Below, one piece after another: positions 20,827 to 32,838 of a stretch of DNA of 64,000 bases. Source of the stretch: Uranotaenia lowii (taxonomy: Eukaryota > Arthropoda > Insecta > Diptera > Culicidae). The notes under the pieces are model-generated. The model saw only the letters and a program-made list of their open reading frames with translations, ran no database searches and was not told the DNA's origin. Position 1 is the first letter of the stretch; every line of letters begins with the position of its first letter. The stretch spans positions 333,834,009 to 333,898,008 of the forward strand of contig NC_073693.1 in assembly GCF_029784155.1 (NCBI RefSeq), written 5' to 3'. The position numbers were made by a program, and so were the translations under genes.

Positions 20827-23800
20827 TATTCTATTCTATTTTGTTTATTTATAGAGGATTTTAACCACCTTGGTCATTCTTCCTCTTAAGAAAGTGTGTA
20901 CATTTGGTCCTGATTCTACAGTTTATCTAACAATTTTGCACTTTTCAGGAATACCATTAGTTTGTTCTCGTTCGTAATGTTTAAAGCTGCCGATGAATCG
21001 TAACCGATGCCACTGCTCTGCCGTTCCGTTGCGTACAACCTGCACTCTCCGATAATATGGGAAACTGTGAGTGGCACATTGCACGTGTTGCATGTGACTA
21101 TTCCTTTTGTGAAGAACTCCAGATGCGTTAATTTCGTGTGCCCTATCCTAAGCCTTGTCAAGGCACGTTGCTCGAAGGGGTTACTTCTATCGTTCCAACG
21201 TAGAGTGTTGATTTTTACTCTTCTCAAAAATAGTTCCCGATTACTAAGCCATTCTTCTTCCCATTTCGATCTTATCTCTGACTTCACCCATGTAATAGTA
21301 TCGTGCGCTGGAATTTCGACTGACATTCTAGTTCCACTTCTACCTTTCCCCGCCAATTCATCTGCTTTGCTGTTCCCTTCAATGCCTACGTGACCCGGGA
21401 CCCAACATAAAGTGCTTTTAAATTTATTTAGCTTTTCTTCTATCTCCTGAACCCAAGGATGGAACGACTTTCCGGACTCCACTACCGTCAAAACGCTGGC
21501 TGAATCAGAGAAGATTACTGCTGAGTATCTTGATTTATGCACTATTTTCTTGAGAGCTAGTAGAATTGCCATAGCTTCTGCGGAAAAGATAGTGCACTCT
21601 TCTGGAAGTTTTTAGAAAAGCTCTTTGTTGTTCCATGATATGCCAATGCCAACCTGACCGTTTGCAACTGATCCATCGGTGTAGATCTTGAGAAGATTTG
21701 AGTAACGTTGTTCCAGGTGATTTTTGAACAATTGAACAGCCTTTTGATTGCTTTCTCCTACTTTGAACCTATTTTTGATAGACCAATCGATGTTAGGGTT
21801 GATAGAATTCCATGGTCGCGTACACACCATACTAGATCGAGCAATTGTGGGAATCGGTTTTCCAGTTAATGTTTGAAAAGCCTGAAGGGACCTTTCTGAG
21901 GCTGGAGTTGTTGTACCATGTGGTTTCTCTAGCATGCGTATGGTGTTTGTTGCCATGCGTTCAATTAGGCGATATTGCCATGGCAGTGTTCCACTTTCTG
22001 CGTGAAGAGATAGGACAGGACTGCTTCGCATGGCTCCGCCTGCAATACGTATACCAGCATTGTAGCTGGGCATGAGTGGTTTGAGCGAGTTGATGCCTTT
22101 TCTCCCTATGGTGTTAATCGCGTAAAAGATTTTCGACTCACATATGCTACTAAACATGTTTAGGAGGGTTTTTCTTTGGCCACCGTAAAAGCGACCACCT
22201 ATCGCACGCAAAAGGTTAAAACGGGATTCTAGTGCTGCTTTGGTTTCGAATATTTGAGAGGAAAAGTTGAAGGTTTTCGTAAATGTTACTCCCAGAATTC
22301 GCGCTTTTTTTTACTTCCGGGACATTTTTTCCATCTATCGTTACTGGCGGGACTTCTTTGTGCCGTCTTCTTTTGCAAATATGGAGAATATTAGATTTTT
22401 CCGATGATATTTTAAATTTAATTCCATCAGCCCAATCGATTACATTTGTTACAGCTTTTTGCAATTTTTTACGAATGCTTTTAACTTGTGTTCCTGATAC
22501 TAATAGAACTATGTCGTCAGCATAAATGAAGGATTGCACTCCACGAGGAATTTTTACGAATAGTTTCTCCATAGCTATCAAGAAAAGCGTAACAGCAAGG
22601 ACTGATCCCTGTGGTACTCCATTTCTTTGCGTTTTCAGTTCAGAAAGAGTTCCGCCGACAAGTACTTTAAATGATCTGTTGGTTAAAAAGTCTTGCAAGA
22701 AGTTGTACAGATTTCCGCTGATACCCCATTTAGCTAGAGTTGTGAGTATCGGTGCTCTTTGTGCCAGATCGTACGCTTTGCTAAGATCGAGTAAGGCTAG
22801 CTCTGAGTGCTGTTTATTTTCAAAGGGGGTGTCCAACGCGGCTTCCAGATCTGTAAGGTATTGTTCTACACCCCTTCCTTTCCTGAAGGCATACTGGTTA
22901 GGGCTCCACAACTTCCGGTCTTCTATCCACTGAACAAGCCTTCGGTTCACCATACGCTCCATTACTTTACCGATACAGCTTGTGAGTGATATTGGTCTGT
23001 GATTTTCAGCATTTTTTGGGTTTTTTCCAGCCTTTGCTATTGGTACAATTATAGCTTCTTTCTAGGAGGGTGGAAAAACTCCGTTCTCCCACAATTCGTT
23101 GAAGCAGTCCAGCAGTTGCATTTTTGTTGCAATCGGGAGGCGTCGGATCATTTCGTTGCTGACATTATCAGGTTCAACGGATTTGCCTTTTTTGGACTTG
23201 GTTGCAACGAACAACTCCTGAATAGAAAATTTTCTTCCCATTTCAGAATCGTCATTCCGATTTCGTCGGTTAGTTTTCGGTGGGGGAGGGAAAGGCAGTT
23301 GCGGTTGGTCTGACATTTTTTGAAAGTGGTCACCAAGGAAATCTGCAATTTCTTGATGGTCATTTGTTACTCCACCTGGAATTTCAAGTACTATTCTCGG
23401 TGGTTTTCGTTTGCCCGAAAAACGATTAAAATTTTGCCACATGATCGACGTCGGTGTATCTGATGAGAAAGAGGCGACAAAGTTTTCCCAACTGTTTTTT
23501 TTTTGGCTTCCATTATCCCGCGGCGCGCAGCGTTGCGGGAGGCTTGGAACATTTTAAGAGCATCGGCGCGCATTCTATCATCTGGTGCAAGATTTCGTAA
23601 ATGTCTCAACTTATGTCGTCGGTCTTTTATCAGTTTCTGTACTTGGTTGTTCCACCATGGTACGGCTTTACGGTGATAGTTTCCACTAGTACGAGGAATG
23701 CTAGCCTCTGCCGATTTGACAATCGCTTCGGTTATTGTGGTTAAATTGGGTGTAGTATTGTGGGGAAGTATTTCGAGCAAAGTATTTTCGAACAGCTGCT

Positions 23801-24539
23801 AGTCAGCTTGGTTTTCTAGCCAGCGAGGGCGGCTGTTTTGCTTTTTTGGTGGAATATTAAACATAACCCGAATCGGAAAATGGTCGCTGCTACAAAGGTC
23901 GTTTTCTACTTGCCACGAGGGTTGCAGATTGAAACAGAAGCCATGGAAAGGTCAATTGCACTAGTTGTGCCGTTGGAGAGGTGAAAGTAGGTGTGTTCAA
24001 AAGAGTTCAGAATGACGAGCGCATTTTCGGCGGTGAGTTGCTCAATGAGTCGCCCACGACTGTCAGAACGATTACCACCCCAGGTGGTACTGTGAGCATT
24101 GAAATCACCAACAATTAGTAGGGGGTGAGACAATGAGTGGATAATGTTCTCGAATTCCGTTTTAAAAGAGGCATGGGTTTCATTATTTGGGATATAGACT
24201 GATAAGATCGTGACTTTTATGGGGGATTCGATGGTAACTGCACACACGGGCAAAGATGTGTTTAGGCTGACTTGAGAAGCCGGGATACCGTTTCGAACTC
24301 CAAGACCAGCACTCGATGTGTGGGGAAACACGCTAGGATTTGAAAACTAGCTATAGTTTTTTACATACCCGTCTAGGTTTGATGTGCGTAGTTATTGAAG
24401 GGCGATTACTACAGGATCGTACCGGCTGATAAGGTGCTGTAGTTCGGTTCTGCGTGGGCGGGCGCCGCATACATTCCACTGCAACACCAGAGTTTCCTCG
24501 CTAGCGGGATCTCGAATCCTGGTTGTTCTGGTGTTGTGG

Positions 24540-24544
24540 CGGTG
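24540..24544. repeat. CGGTG target-site duplication, left copy
   Basis: Five-base duplication next to the left terminus of the fold-back element; the right copy is at 25,899-25,903. Confidence 0.85.
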
Positions 24545-25898
24545 CACAGTGGTCCGAAAAGGCTAAAAGTGGAACTTTTTTCGTAGCGCCTCTGTTTTTC
24601 ATTTTATCTCTTAAGTGTCTTCAGAACATTTTCTTCTTCAAACATGCTTCATAACTTGAAATTATCAAAAGTTAGTCAAAGCCTACTATAAAAAAATTGA
24701 AAAATCTAACTTTTTTAGTTCAATACATAGAGCTTTACTTTATACTACAAAGTTGTAGAATACAAGAAAATATGAAACTTTGTTGAATACACCAAAACTC
24801 TATCTCTTTTCAAAGCAGAGTTATAAAGGTTTTATTTTAAAAGTTATTTAAAAGTTAGTTTTTTAAACTTAACTATAGTTAGATGAGGATTTATATGAAT
24901 AAAATGTTCTAAACATTTGTTGAGACATTTAAATCCCACGTTTTGCACAAGATTGCAACATTCTACGACGTTTCCTAGCCAAGTTATTGCATTTTTAAAT
25001 TTTATTTTTACTCAACTTCACGAGCGTTTATTGCAAAAACGTGCAAGTGGATTTTCAAAACTAATAAACCACATTGAAGCTTGAACTAAGTGCAACAAAT
25101 TGGTGTCGGCACCATTTGTCTCCACGTGCTTATATTTGAACACAACAAGCATACGTTTGATGTGTTTTGCGTGTTTCCATACAAAAATTATTTTTAACTG
25201 CCTTCTGCCTTCGTTTTGCGTAGCATCTGTGTAGCCTGGAAATCATTTTTTCCATTTTTTGTATGGAAACACTTAAAACATATCAAATATATGCTTGTTG
25301 TGTTCGAATATGAGCGCGTGGAGACAAATGGCGCCAACACCAATTTGTTGCACTAAGTTCAAGTTTCAATTTGATTTATTAGTTTTGAAAATCCACTTGC
25401 ACGTTTTTGCAATAAACGCTCGTGAAGTTGAGTAAAAATAATACTTAAAAATGCAATAAGTTGGCTAGAAAACGTCGTAGAATGTTGCAATCTTGTGCAA
25501 AACGTGGGATTTGAATGTCTCAACAAATGTTTAGAACATTTTATTCATGTAAATCCTCATCTAACTATAGTTAAGTTTAAAGAACTAACTTTTAAATAAC
25601 TTTTAAAATAAAACCTTTATAACTCTGCTCTGAAAAGAAATAGAGTTTTGGTGTATTCAACAAAGTTTCATATTTTCTTGTATTCTACAACTTTGTAGTA
25701 TAAAGTAAAGCTCTATGTATTGAACTAAAAAAGTTAGATTTTTCAATTTTTTTATAGTAGGCTTTGACTAACTTTTGATAATTTCAAGTTATGAAGCATG
25801 TTTGAAGAAGCAAATGTTCTGAAGACACTTAAGAGATAAAATGAAAGACAGAGGCACTATGAAAAAAGTTCCACTTTTAGCACATTCGGACCACAGTG
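24545..25898. mobile_element. Transib-like non-autonomous fold-back transposon
   Basis: Two 643-bp arms (24,545-25,187 and 25,256-25,898) are near-perfect inverted copies around a 68-bp loop. The left end reads CACAGTGGTCCGAAAAGG; the right end, read inward, starts CACTGTGGTCCGAA. The 5-bp word CGGTG lies on both sides (24,540-24,544 and 25,899-25,903) and restores the LINE reading frame when one copy is removed. A CACWGTG start and a GC-rich 5-bp target duplication are hallmarks of Transib, the superfamily related to RAG1. No transposase is encoded, so it must have been moved by one supplied elsewhere. Confidence 0.85.
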
Positions 25899-25903
25899 CG
25901 GTG
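25899..25903. repeat. CGGTG target-site duplication, right copy
   Basis: Matches 24,540-24,544. Both copies sit within LINE ORF2 sequence. Confidence 0.85.
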
Positions 25904-26188
25904 TGTGGATGATGGTGTATTACTATTTGATCGTCTTGTGGAGGTTGGTTGGGTAGGTACTGAAAGGTATGGTGCATCGGTATTGTTTTCGATTTGGTTA
26001 AACGCTGCTGTACTTGCCTGTGTGTTACACAGGTGTCTGGTGCCAGCAAACGTCCCGGGTGAACCAGGACTTGGAACAACCAGATTTGCGGCTGGCACCG
26101 AACTAAGACTGTGTAGAAGTAAAACTTCTGAATTTGTTGCTGTATTCTGGCTGGTTAGAGTTGAATTAAAGTTGGACATCTTGGTGGT

Positions 26189-27489
26189 TTAGTTTTGGGA
26201 AAACATATCTTGGCTCTCCATAGGGATTTCCGTTTCAGATCCGCTGTCTGGTTCTACGCTGGGTTGAATGGTGGCTTGTTTTTTCTGAGGAGGTTGAGTT
26301 TGTTTTTGGGCATCGCTTTGATTTCTTTTGACTGGTGTCACTGAGCGGTTAACTTGTGTTTGGTTCGGCGCAAGGGAGCGGCTTGGGCGATAAGTTTGCT
26401 GTGATTTGGGTTGATTTGGATTTTCGGGTTAACTGTTATTGTGATGGGATTTGATGCCGATGGATGACGGCTTTCTTGACTTTTTGAACGGTTTCTCTCG
26501 TTACTTTGGGATCTTTGAATCCAATTTTTTGCCTTCTGGAAACTTGATTGGAGGTTTTTGCAGGTTGATTTCAGTTCCTCAATTTCTTTCTGCAGCTGTT
26601 GGATTACTTGGTCTTTTCTTCTGAGTTCGTCGTGCAGGGTAGGTGTTGTTGAGCTGACTGCAGCATAGGAAGGTTGTTTGTGTTTGGATTCGTAGAGTCG
26701 TCGGGCTTCGGGAAAACTTAGTTTTAGATCAACTTGCATCTTACAGATTTGATTTTCCATCATGTATCTAGGACATTGTTGGTGTAATGCAGAATGATCG
26801 CTTTTGCAGTGCTGACAGAAAGTAGGGTTTTGGCATTTTCCTTCGTGTTCCTGGGAGCAGTTTTGACACTTTTCGTTGCCTGAGCATCTAAGTTTTGTAT
26901 GCCCATACTCTAAGCATTTGAAGCACAGCATAGGTGAAGGATAGTACGGACGTGTAGGGATACGGAGAAGACCAAAATTAACATATTCTGGCCTTTCGAT
27001 GCCAGCAATCGTTAGTACGAGACTGGCTGTATTTAATGTTTTCTGCTCAACTTTTCTTGTAATTCTCCGAACGTTCGTCACATTTTGGCTTTTTAACTCG
27101 TCCAATAGCTCCTTATCGCTAAGGTCTATAGCGTCATGACAGGTAACCACGCATCTAGTAAAATTTAACTGAGGATGGGGTGTTATTTCGATTGGGGTTC
27201 CATCAATCAAAGTCTCCAGTTTAAAGATTTTCTTGGCTAGTTTCCGACCTCGAACTTTGATGATATATTTTGTTCCTTTAGCCTCGGTCTTGGCGTATTC
27301 AATTTTACCACCGTCAAGTTGAACCGACTTGCTTATGGTAAACGGATTTTTCGGAAAATTGTGGCCATCAGTTGGGCTCATTTGAAGAATAATAGTGTCA
27401 TCTTGGGGACCAAACCATTCAGGTAGTGTTCTGCTATACACAACGTCCGGGGGGGGATCTCCCCCGGGAGGGTTTTCAGAGCTAGCCAT
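26189..27489 (-). pseudogene. I-clade LINE ORF1 (Gag-like, three zinc knuckles), frameshifted near end
   Basis: The open part is 27,489-26,338 (383 residues). Three cysteine/histidine knuckles lie in sequence: CFKCLEYGHTKLRC (CX2CX4HX4C), CQNCSQEHEGKC and CQHCKSDHSALHQQC, at about residues 190-245. A basic, Gln/Glu-rich segment follows, with a likely coiled coil near residues 288-315. The frame now ends at 26,338. In the next phase the reading continues for about 50 polar residues to a TAA at 26,189-26,191, just before the ORF2 ATG at 26,179, so a one-base change near 26,340-26,365 has truncated the protein. In this family ORF1 packages the element RNA. The start lies in a GC-rich stretch after CTAGCCG. 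Confidence 0.82.
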
Positions 27490-28198
27490 CGGCTAGCGAT
27501 TATTTTCGTTTTCTGAAATCTTGCTTTCGTCACAAAACTGTTGGTCAAAGACTAAGTTCGATTCAACGATCAAATGCGCACGAGAGTACTTATTGCAGAT
27601 GCCTTTTAACCTAGCGCCAACGTAGAAGCAAGAGGCTAAGGTACCACTACTACGTGTAAAAAAAAGACACCCACTCACACTAGGAGTAGTACAGCCCTTT
27701 ACCCTCTAGGCGCGGAACGAAAACGCGAAGGGCGAAGGTACCACGTTTCGTTGTTCTCAACCCAATCAAAAAAAAAAAAAAAACTGTCAACACGTGGTGC
27801 GTAAGTCTGCTTGTCGACCTTTATCTTCTTAAAGGGAGGCGAGTGAAACCGTAGGCATTCGAGCAGTTAAACGCCTGAAGTTAGGCACACACACACTAAG
27901 CTTCAGGTTGGATTATAGTAACTGGATTACCCAAAATTATAGTAGCCAGCTGCGACTGCCAAAACCAAAACAATAACAACACTACCGTGATGATGTTTGA
28001 TGATAGTGTTGCATTAATTTCTTCGTTCGCTCGAACGTGAAGCGTTGAACTTCACCACGTTACTTTTCTTCTAGCCTCTAGCTAACTCACGAACCGGAGA
28101 TAAAAATTTTGAGAGACCGATTCCACTAAAAAAAAAACGCTTATAAATTCCCAAAAAATACACGTGCCTTCACGCTCGTAGTAATAAACTCGGAAATG
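27490..28198 (-). promoter_or_regulatory. 5' UTR and presumed internal promoter region of the I-clade LINE
   Basis: About 709 nt between the 5' terminus set by the target duplication and the ORF1 start. It is non-coding and contains an A run (27,769-27,784) and several GC-rich patches. LINEs of this group are transcribed from an internal downstream promoter; its presence here is inferred, and no motif was proven. Confidence 0.5.
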
Positions 28199-28211
28199 AT
28201 TTAAGGTAAAC
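28199..28211. repeat. Target-site duplication, 5' side of I-clade LINE
   Basis: ATTTAAGGTAAAC, identical to 20,814-20,826. It sets the LINE's 5' end at 28,198. Confidence 0.85.
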
Positions 28212-28352
28212 AAATAAGAACTTAAAATTAAAATTCGCTTACCTTAAAAAATTTTATCTTATATTTTCTCAAAAATATCTACATCTCAATCACAGATGAT
28301 GCCTTTTAACACAGATTTGTTTGAAGGTTTCATCTAATCTCTACAAACATGT

Positions 28353-28990
28353 AACAAACATTTTTCTTATTTAATTTTTGGCATTTCGGCGAGTTGTGAA
28401 AATTCAAGGTAGAATATTTAGAAAGAACATGAAAGTATTATAGGTGGAAAGATCAAAGCTAGAGCGCTTTGGGTAGAAGAAATTGAATAGTTGGTGAAAA
28501 TGTGAGCAGGGCTTTTGTTGTGTGAACAGCTTTTGAACTACTTGCGTGATTCTTTGCCGCGCGCCGTTTCAATGTAGCACGCATCGATAGAATTGGCTTA
28601 GCAATAGAACAGCACATGTGAGCGCTGCTTGGGTGATTTTTTGCCCGGTCGGACACAATCTCACATGTGTTCGACCCGTCCGTGTTTCAATGTGGGTAGG
28701 AATGCGATGGGTTTCTTCATCGCTTCCTATCAACATTGAAACGGCGCGCGGCAAAGAATCACGCAAGTAGTTCAAAAGCTGTTCACACAACAAAAGCCCT
28801 GCTCACATTTTCACCAACTATTCAATTTCTTCTACCCAAAGCGCTCTAGCTTTGATCTTTCCACCTATAATACTTTCATGTTCTTTCTAAATATTCTACC
28901 TTGAATTTTCACAACTCGCCGAAATGCCAAAAATTAAATAAGAATATATCCCAGCGGCGATTAAAATAAGATAACACAACAAACATTTTT
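28353..28990. mobile_element. Long fold-back element with nested hairpins
   Basis: The left arm 28,366-28,575 and right arm 28,733-28,943 are nearly perfect inverted copies about 210 bp long. The centre has further inverted repeats: one around CACATGTGAG/CTCACATGTG and one pairing TTTCAATGT at 28,685 with ACATTGAAA at 28,733. The word AACAAACATTTTT occurs at 28,353-28,365 and again at 28,978-28,990, a possible 13-bp target duplication. However, 34 bp of unpaired sequence lies between the right arm and the second copy. No coding capacity. Confidence 0.7.
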
Positions 28991-29159
28991 AGAAAAAAAA
29001 TTTAGATACTACAATAAAAATTTGCCATTTGAAATTATAGATATTTTTGTCTTGAACCTGGTACCATGATGTTTAGTTTTGTGACGTAATTTCTTACTCT
29101 TTGTTTTTTCAACTACGTTGTTTCGTGATTTGTGAAAATGTGAAAAACGACTTCACCGC

Positions 29160-29267
29160 CAAGCTGAGCCCTTATAACGCCCCCCAAATTCTTAAATTGA
29201 GCTGACCGCCCCCTGGAAGTTTTCAACGCCCTCGAGAAGGCGGTAGGAACCACTTTGATAACTACTG
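29160..29267. mobile_element. Possible hAT-type element terminus (fragment)
   Basis: GC-rich patches (CGCCCCCC, CCGCCCCCTGG, AAGGCGGTAGG) lead to GGAACCACTTTGATAACTAC then TG at 29,267. Reversed, the end would read CAGTAGTTATCAAAGTGG, in the style of hAT termini that start CAGTGGTT. I found no partner end, so this may be a solo fragment. Confidence 0.3.
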
Positions 29268-30943
29268 TTCGAAAATTTTCAAGCATGTGAAAAATTCTTG
29301 AAATACTGATAAATCAACTTGAATATATTGTTTGGGGTGTTCAAAACCTGACAACACTGTTTAGTCTGCAGGGTGATTCTTGCAGAAGCAGCAGTAAAAA
29401 CATAATAATGTCTTGACCAGAGCTGCTGTCTATGAACGGTGTCGATGAAGCACTCTCAAATCCCGGGGTCTGACGATGCTCTAACTCAGCCAAGTTGATT
29501 GAAGTGGGCCAACGACGCAGCAGCAAATAAATCATCGGACTTTAACTGTGCCGGACGTCGACGCCGCGATGCTTCTTCTTCTTCTACTACTAGCCTAGAA
29601 GCGTCGCCGTTGTCGTCGTTCCATCCAAAAGGTCCTTTGATTTATCCTTGTTGAATGATGTTGTCATGAAGGTGAATTTTGGGTGCCAGAACTTTGAAGA
29701 AGATTGCGTCCCCAGGGGGTTCTAGCTGGACCCTTGTCTGTTGTATGTAGGTGGACTCGTTTGGCGTTTTGCGTCCGTCCATTCGTTCGTCAAAATTGAT
29801 GATACAACGTCAATAAAGGCTCATGTTTGTGGAGCTGCTGACGAAGAGAAACAGCAGGAAAAATGGACGACTTTATTGGCAGTAAATAAAAGCTCAAGCT
29901 CGTTCAGAAACATTTGCTTGATAATGGCTTCCGAAGGCTGCACACCATAAGGTTTTGGAAACAGAGAGCTATGTGTTTAATTTTGTTACAATGGTTACAG
30001 ACGTTATTTGAGAATTTAATTTTTTTTACATGTAAAAATCTTCTCGAAACTAATGTTTTATTAAATTTACATTGAATATTTAACCACATTTAACCTTAAC
30101 ATATCATCTACTAATGAGAAAATGTTCTTTTCCGCGAGAAGCAAAGAAAATGACAGTAAACGGCTGGGGCAGAAATGAGCCATTAGAATAATTTCTCAAT
30201 TTGAATCCCGGCCATTAAAATTCCTATCACATGTCACGTGTGTGCTTTTAATTCTAAACGACCAACAACCAGTTGGAATGGAAGGGAATAAAAGCGCTAC
30301 GCTGGCACTGGAGGGACTTTTTTGCTACCTTCCATTTAGTTCCACCCTCATACATTTCATATGATTTTTTAATGGCAACCATCGTCACTGCATTCACACG
30401 AGTTACCACACAAATAACTTTTGCGAAGCACACAAATAAACATTTTCAAGGAAAATCGTGAGACGGGAAAAAGTATCCTGCGAAAATGATGAATTCCAGA
30501 TAGGGAGCTCCAGTTGCCCGATCCATGCGACTGGTTCCAGAAATTGTTTTCCAGGTGCGTGACTGGAGATCCGAAATTTAAAACAAAAAAGTTTTTGTTT
30601 CTTTCGCTGATCTTGAGTCCCGGGTTTAGCCAACTATAAATGTTGTTGGCATTTGGCATTTATATTGAAGGGTTTAAATATCCAAAAGTGGCTTGAAAAT
30701 CAAAGGAGAACGAGTTTTGTTACCAAAGCAAAACAGTTGCAATGGAGACGAAACTTGCAAATCGTTGCATTACCCTCTATTCCATGGTTTCAAAGTGAAA
30801 TTTTTAGATTAAAGACTCAATTCTTAACAGATTTACAATTAAAATTTTTGTAATGTTAGAAAAACGATTATAAAATAAGTATTTAAAAAATCCTTAAAAA
30901 TACTTTTCAATTTGGTTTTTTCGATTTAAATTTTGCTGTATTA
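29268..30943. other. Noncoding segment, more complex at 29,340-30,660
   Basis: Balanced-composition DNA with short open frames on both strands (29,341-29,535 minus; 29,741-29,950 plus; 30,273-30,461 plus) and no recognised domain. It could hold unique host sequence such as conserved noncoding DNA or a small exon. From about 30,660 it becomes AT-rich before the satellite. Confidence 0.5.
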
Positions 30944-32838
30944 TCCATTTTGTCATTTTTTGTCATTATGATCATTTTATATTTTTTGTTTATTTTGTCA
31001 TTTATTTCATACTTGAAAAATTTTCAGTTATGTCATTTTTGTCATTTTTGTCATTTTTGTCATTTTTGTAATTTTTATCATTTTTGTCATTTTTGTCATT
31101 TTTGTCATTTTTGTCATTTTTGACATTTTTGTCATTTTTGTCATTTTTGTCATTTTTGTCATTTTTGTCATTTTTGTCATTTTTGTCATTTTTGTCATTT
31201 TTGTCATTTTTGTCATTTTTGTCATTTTTGTCATTTTTGTCATTTTTGTCATTTTTGTCATTTTTGTCATTTATGTCATTTTTGTTATTTTTGTCATTTT
31301 TGTCATTTTTGTCATTTTTGTCATTTTTGTCATTTTTGTCATTTTTGTCATTTTTGTCATTTTTGTCATTTTTGTCATTTTTGTCATTTTTGTCATTTTT
31401 GTCATTTTTGTCATTTTTGTCATTTTTGTCATTTTTGTCATTTTTGTCATTTTTGTCATTTTTGTCATTTTTGTCATTTTTGTCATTTTTGTCATTTTTG
31501 TCATTTTTGTCATTTTTGTCATTTTTGTCATTTTTGTCATTTTTGTCATTTTTGTCATTTTTGTCATTTTTGTCATTTTTGTCATTTTTGTCATTTTTGT
31601 CATTTTTGTCATTTTTGTCATTTTTGTCATTTTTGTCATTTTTGTCATTTTTGTCATTTTTGTCATTTTTGTCATTTTTGTCATTTTTGTCATTTTTGTC
31701 ATTTTTGTCATTTTTGTCATTTTTGTCATTTTTGTCATTTTTGTCATTTTTGTCATTTTTGTCATTTTTGTCATTTTTGTCATTTTTGTCATTTTTGTCA
31801 TTTTTGTCATTTTTGTCATTTTTGTCATTTTTGTCATTTTTGTCATTTTTGTCATTTTTGTCATTTTTGTCATTTTTGTCATTTTTGTCATTTTTGTCAT
31901 TTTTGTCATTTTTGTCATTTTTGTCATTTTTGTCATTTTTGTCATTTTTGTCATTTTTGTCATTTTTGTCATTTTTGTCATTTTTGTCATTTTTGTCATT
32001 TTTGTCATTTTTGTCATTTTTGTCATTTTTGTCATTTTTGTCATTTTTGTCATTTTTGTCATTTTTGTCATTTTTGTCATTTTTGTCATTTTTGTCATTT
32101 TTGTCATTTTTGTCATTTTTGTCATTTTTGTCATTTTTGTCATTTTTGTCATTTTTGTCATTTTTGTCATTTTTGTCATTTTTGTCATTTTTGTCATTTT
32201 TGTCATTTTTGTCATTTTTGTCATTTTTGTCATTTTTGTCATTTTTGTCATTTTTGTCATTTTTGTCATTTTTGTCATTTTTGTCATTTTTGTCATTTTT
32301 GTCATTTTTGTCATTTTTGTCATTTTTGTCATTTTTGTCATTTTTGTCATTTTTGTCATTTTTGTCATTTTTGTCATTTTTGTCATTTTTGTCATTTTTG
32401 TCATTTTTGTCATTTTTGTCATTTTTGTCATTTTTGTCATTTTTGTCATTTTTGTCATTTTTGTCATTTTTGTCATTTTTGTCATTTTTGTCATTTTTGT
32501 CATTTTTGTCATTTTTGTCATTTTTGTCATTTTTGTCATTTTTGTCATTTTTGTCATTTTTGTCATTTTTGTCATTTTTGTCATTTTTGTCATTTTTGTC
32601 ATTTTTGTCATTTTTGTCATTTTTGTCATTTTTGTCATTTTTGTCATTTTTGTCATTTTTGTCATTTTTGTCATTTTTGTCATTTTTGTCATTTTTGTCA
32701 TTTTTGTCATTTTTGTCATTTTTGTCATTTTTGTCATTTTTGTCATTTTTGTCATTTTTGTCATTTTTATTTTTGTCATTTTTGTCATTTTTGTCATTTT
32801 TGTCATTTTTGTCATTTTTGTCATTTTTGTCATTTTTG

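Larger units (their letters stand above)
20916..26179 (-). pseudogene. I-clade LINE ORF2 (endonuclease-RT-RNase H), broken
   Basis: It starts at ATG 26,179, 9 bp after the inferred ORF1 stop, with a Ser/Thr/Asn-rich leader. A transposon at 24,545-25,898 interrupts the leader; with it and one CGGTG copy removed the frame is continuous into the endonuclease (LQWNVCGARP). Stops: 24,392-24,394 (right after LQ, where the catalytic Glu of the LQE motif belongs), 24,347-24,349, 23,799-23,801, 23,062-23,064 and 21,612-21,614. Frame changes: about 23,915 (before SDHFPI), a T run at 23,495-23,504 and a T run at 22,305-22,312. RT motifs include HRPISLTS, LLDLSKAYD, GVPQGSVL and YADD (22,513-22,524). RNase H keeps YTDGS, SAEAMA, FSDSASV and GNSKADELA, followed by a cysteine/histidine motif. 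The protein would have made element cDNA at the target nick and removed its RNA. Clearly inactive. Confidence 0.87.
20827..28198 (-). mobile_element. I-clade LINE, full length, decayed, with a nested transposon
   Basis: It spans 7,372 bp, or about 6.0 kb after removing the 1,354-bp element and 5-bp duplication inside it. Order on the minus strand: a 5' UTR of about 709 nt (28,198-27,490), ORF1 with three zinc knuckles, ORF2 with endonuclease, reverse transcriptase and RNase H, a short 3' UTR, and a 3' end of short ATAGA tandem copies rather than poly-A. A 13-bp target duplication flanks it exactly. The domain order, RNase H and non-poly-A tail fit the I clade (I factor, MosquI). Several stops and frameshifts make it inactive. 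Confidence 0.88.

Noticed and set aside
22283..22933. Plus-strand frames across the reverse transcriptase of the I-clade LINE
   Set aside because: Antisense shadows of RT coding sequence with YADD on the minus strand.
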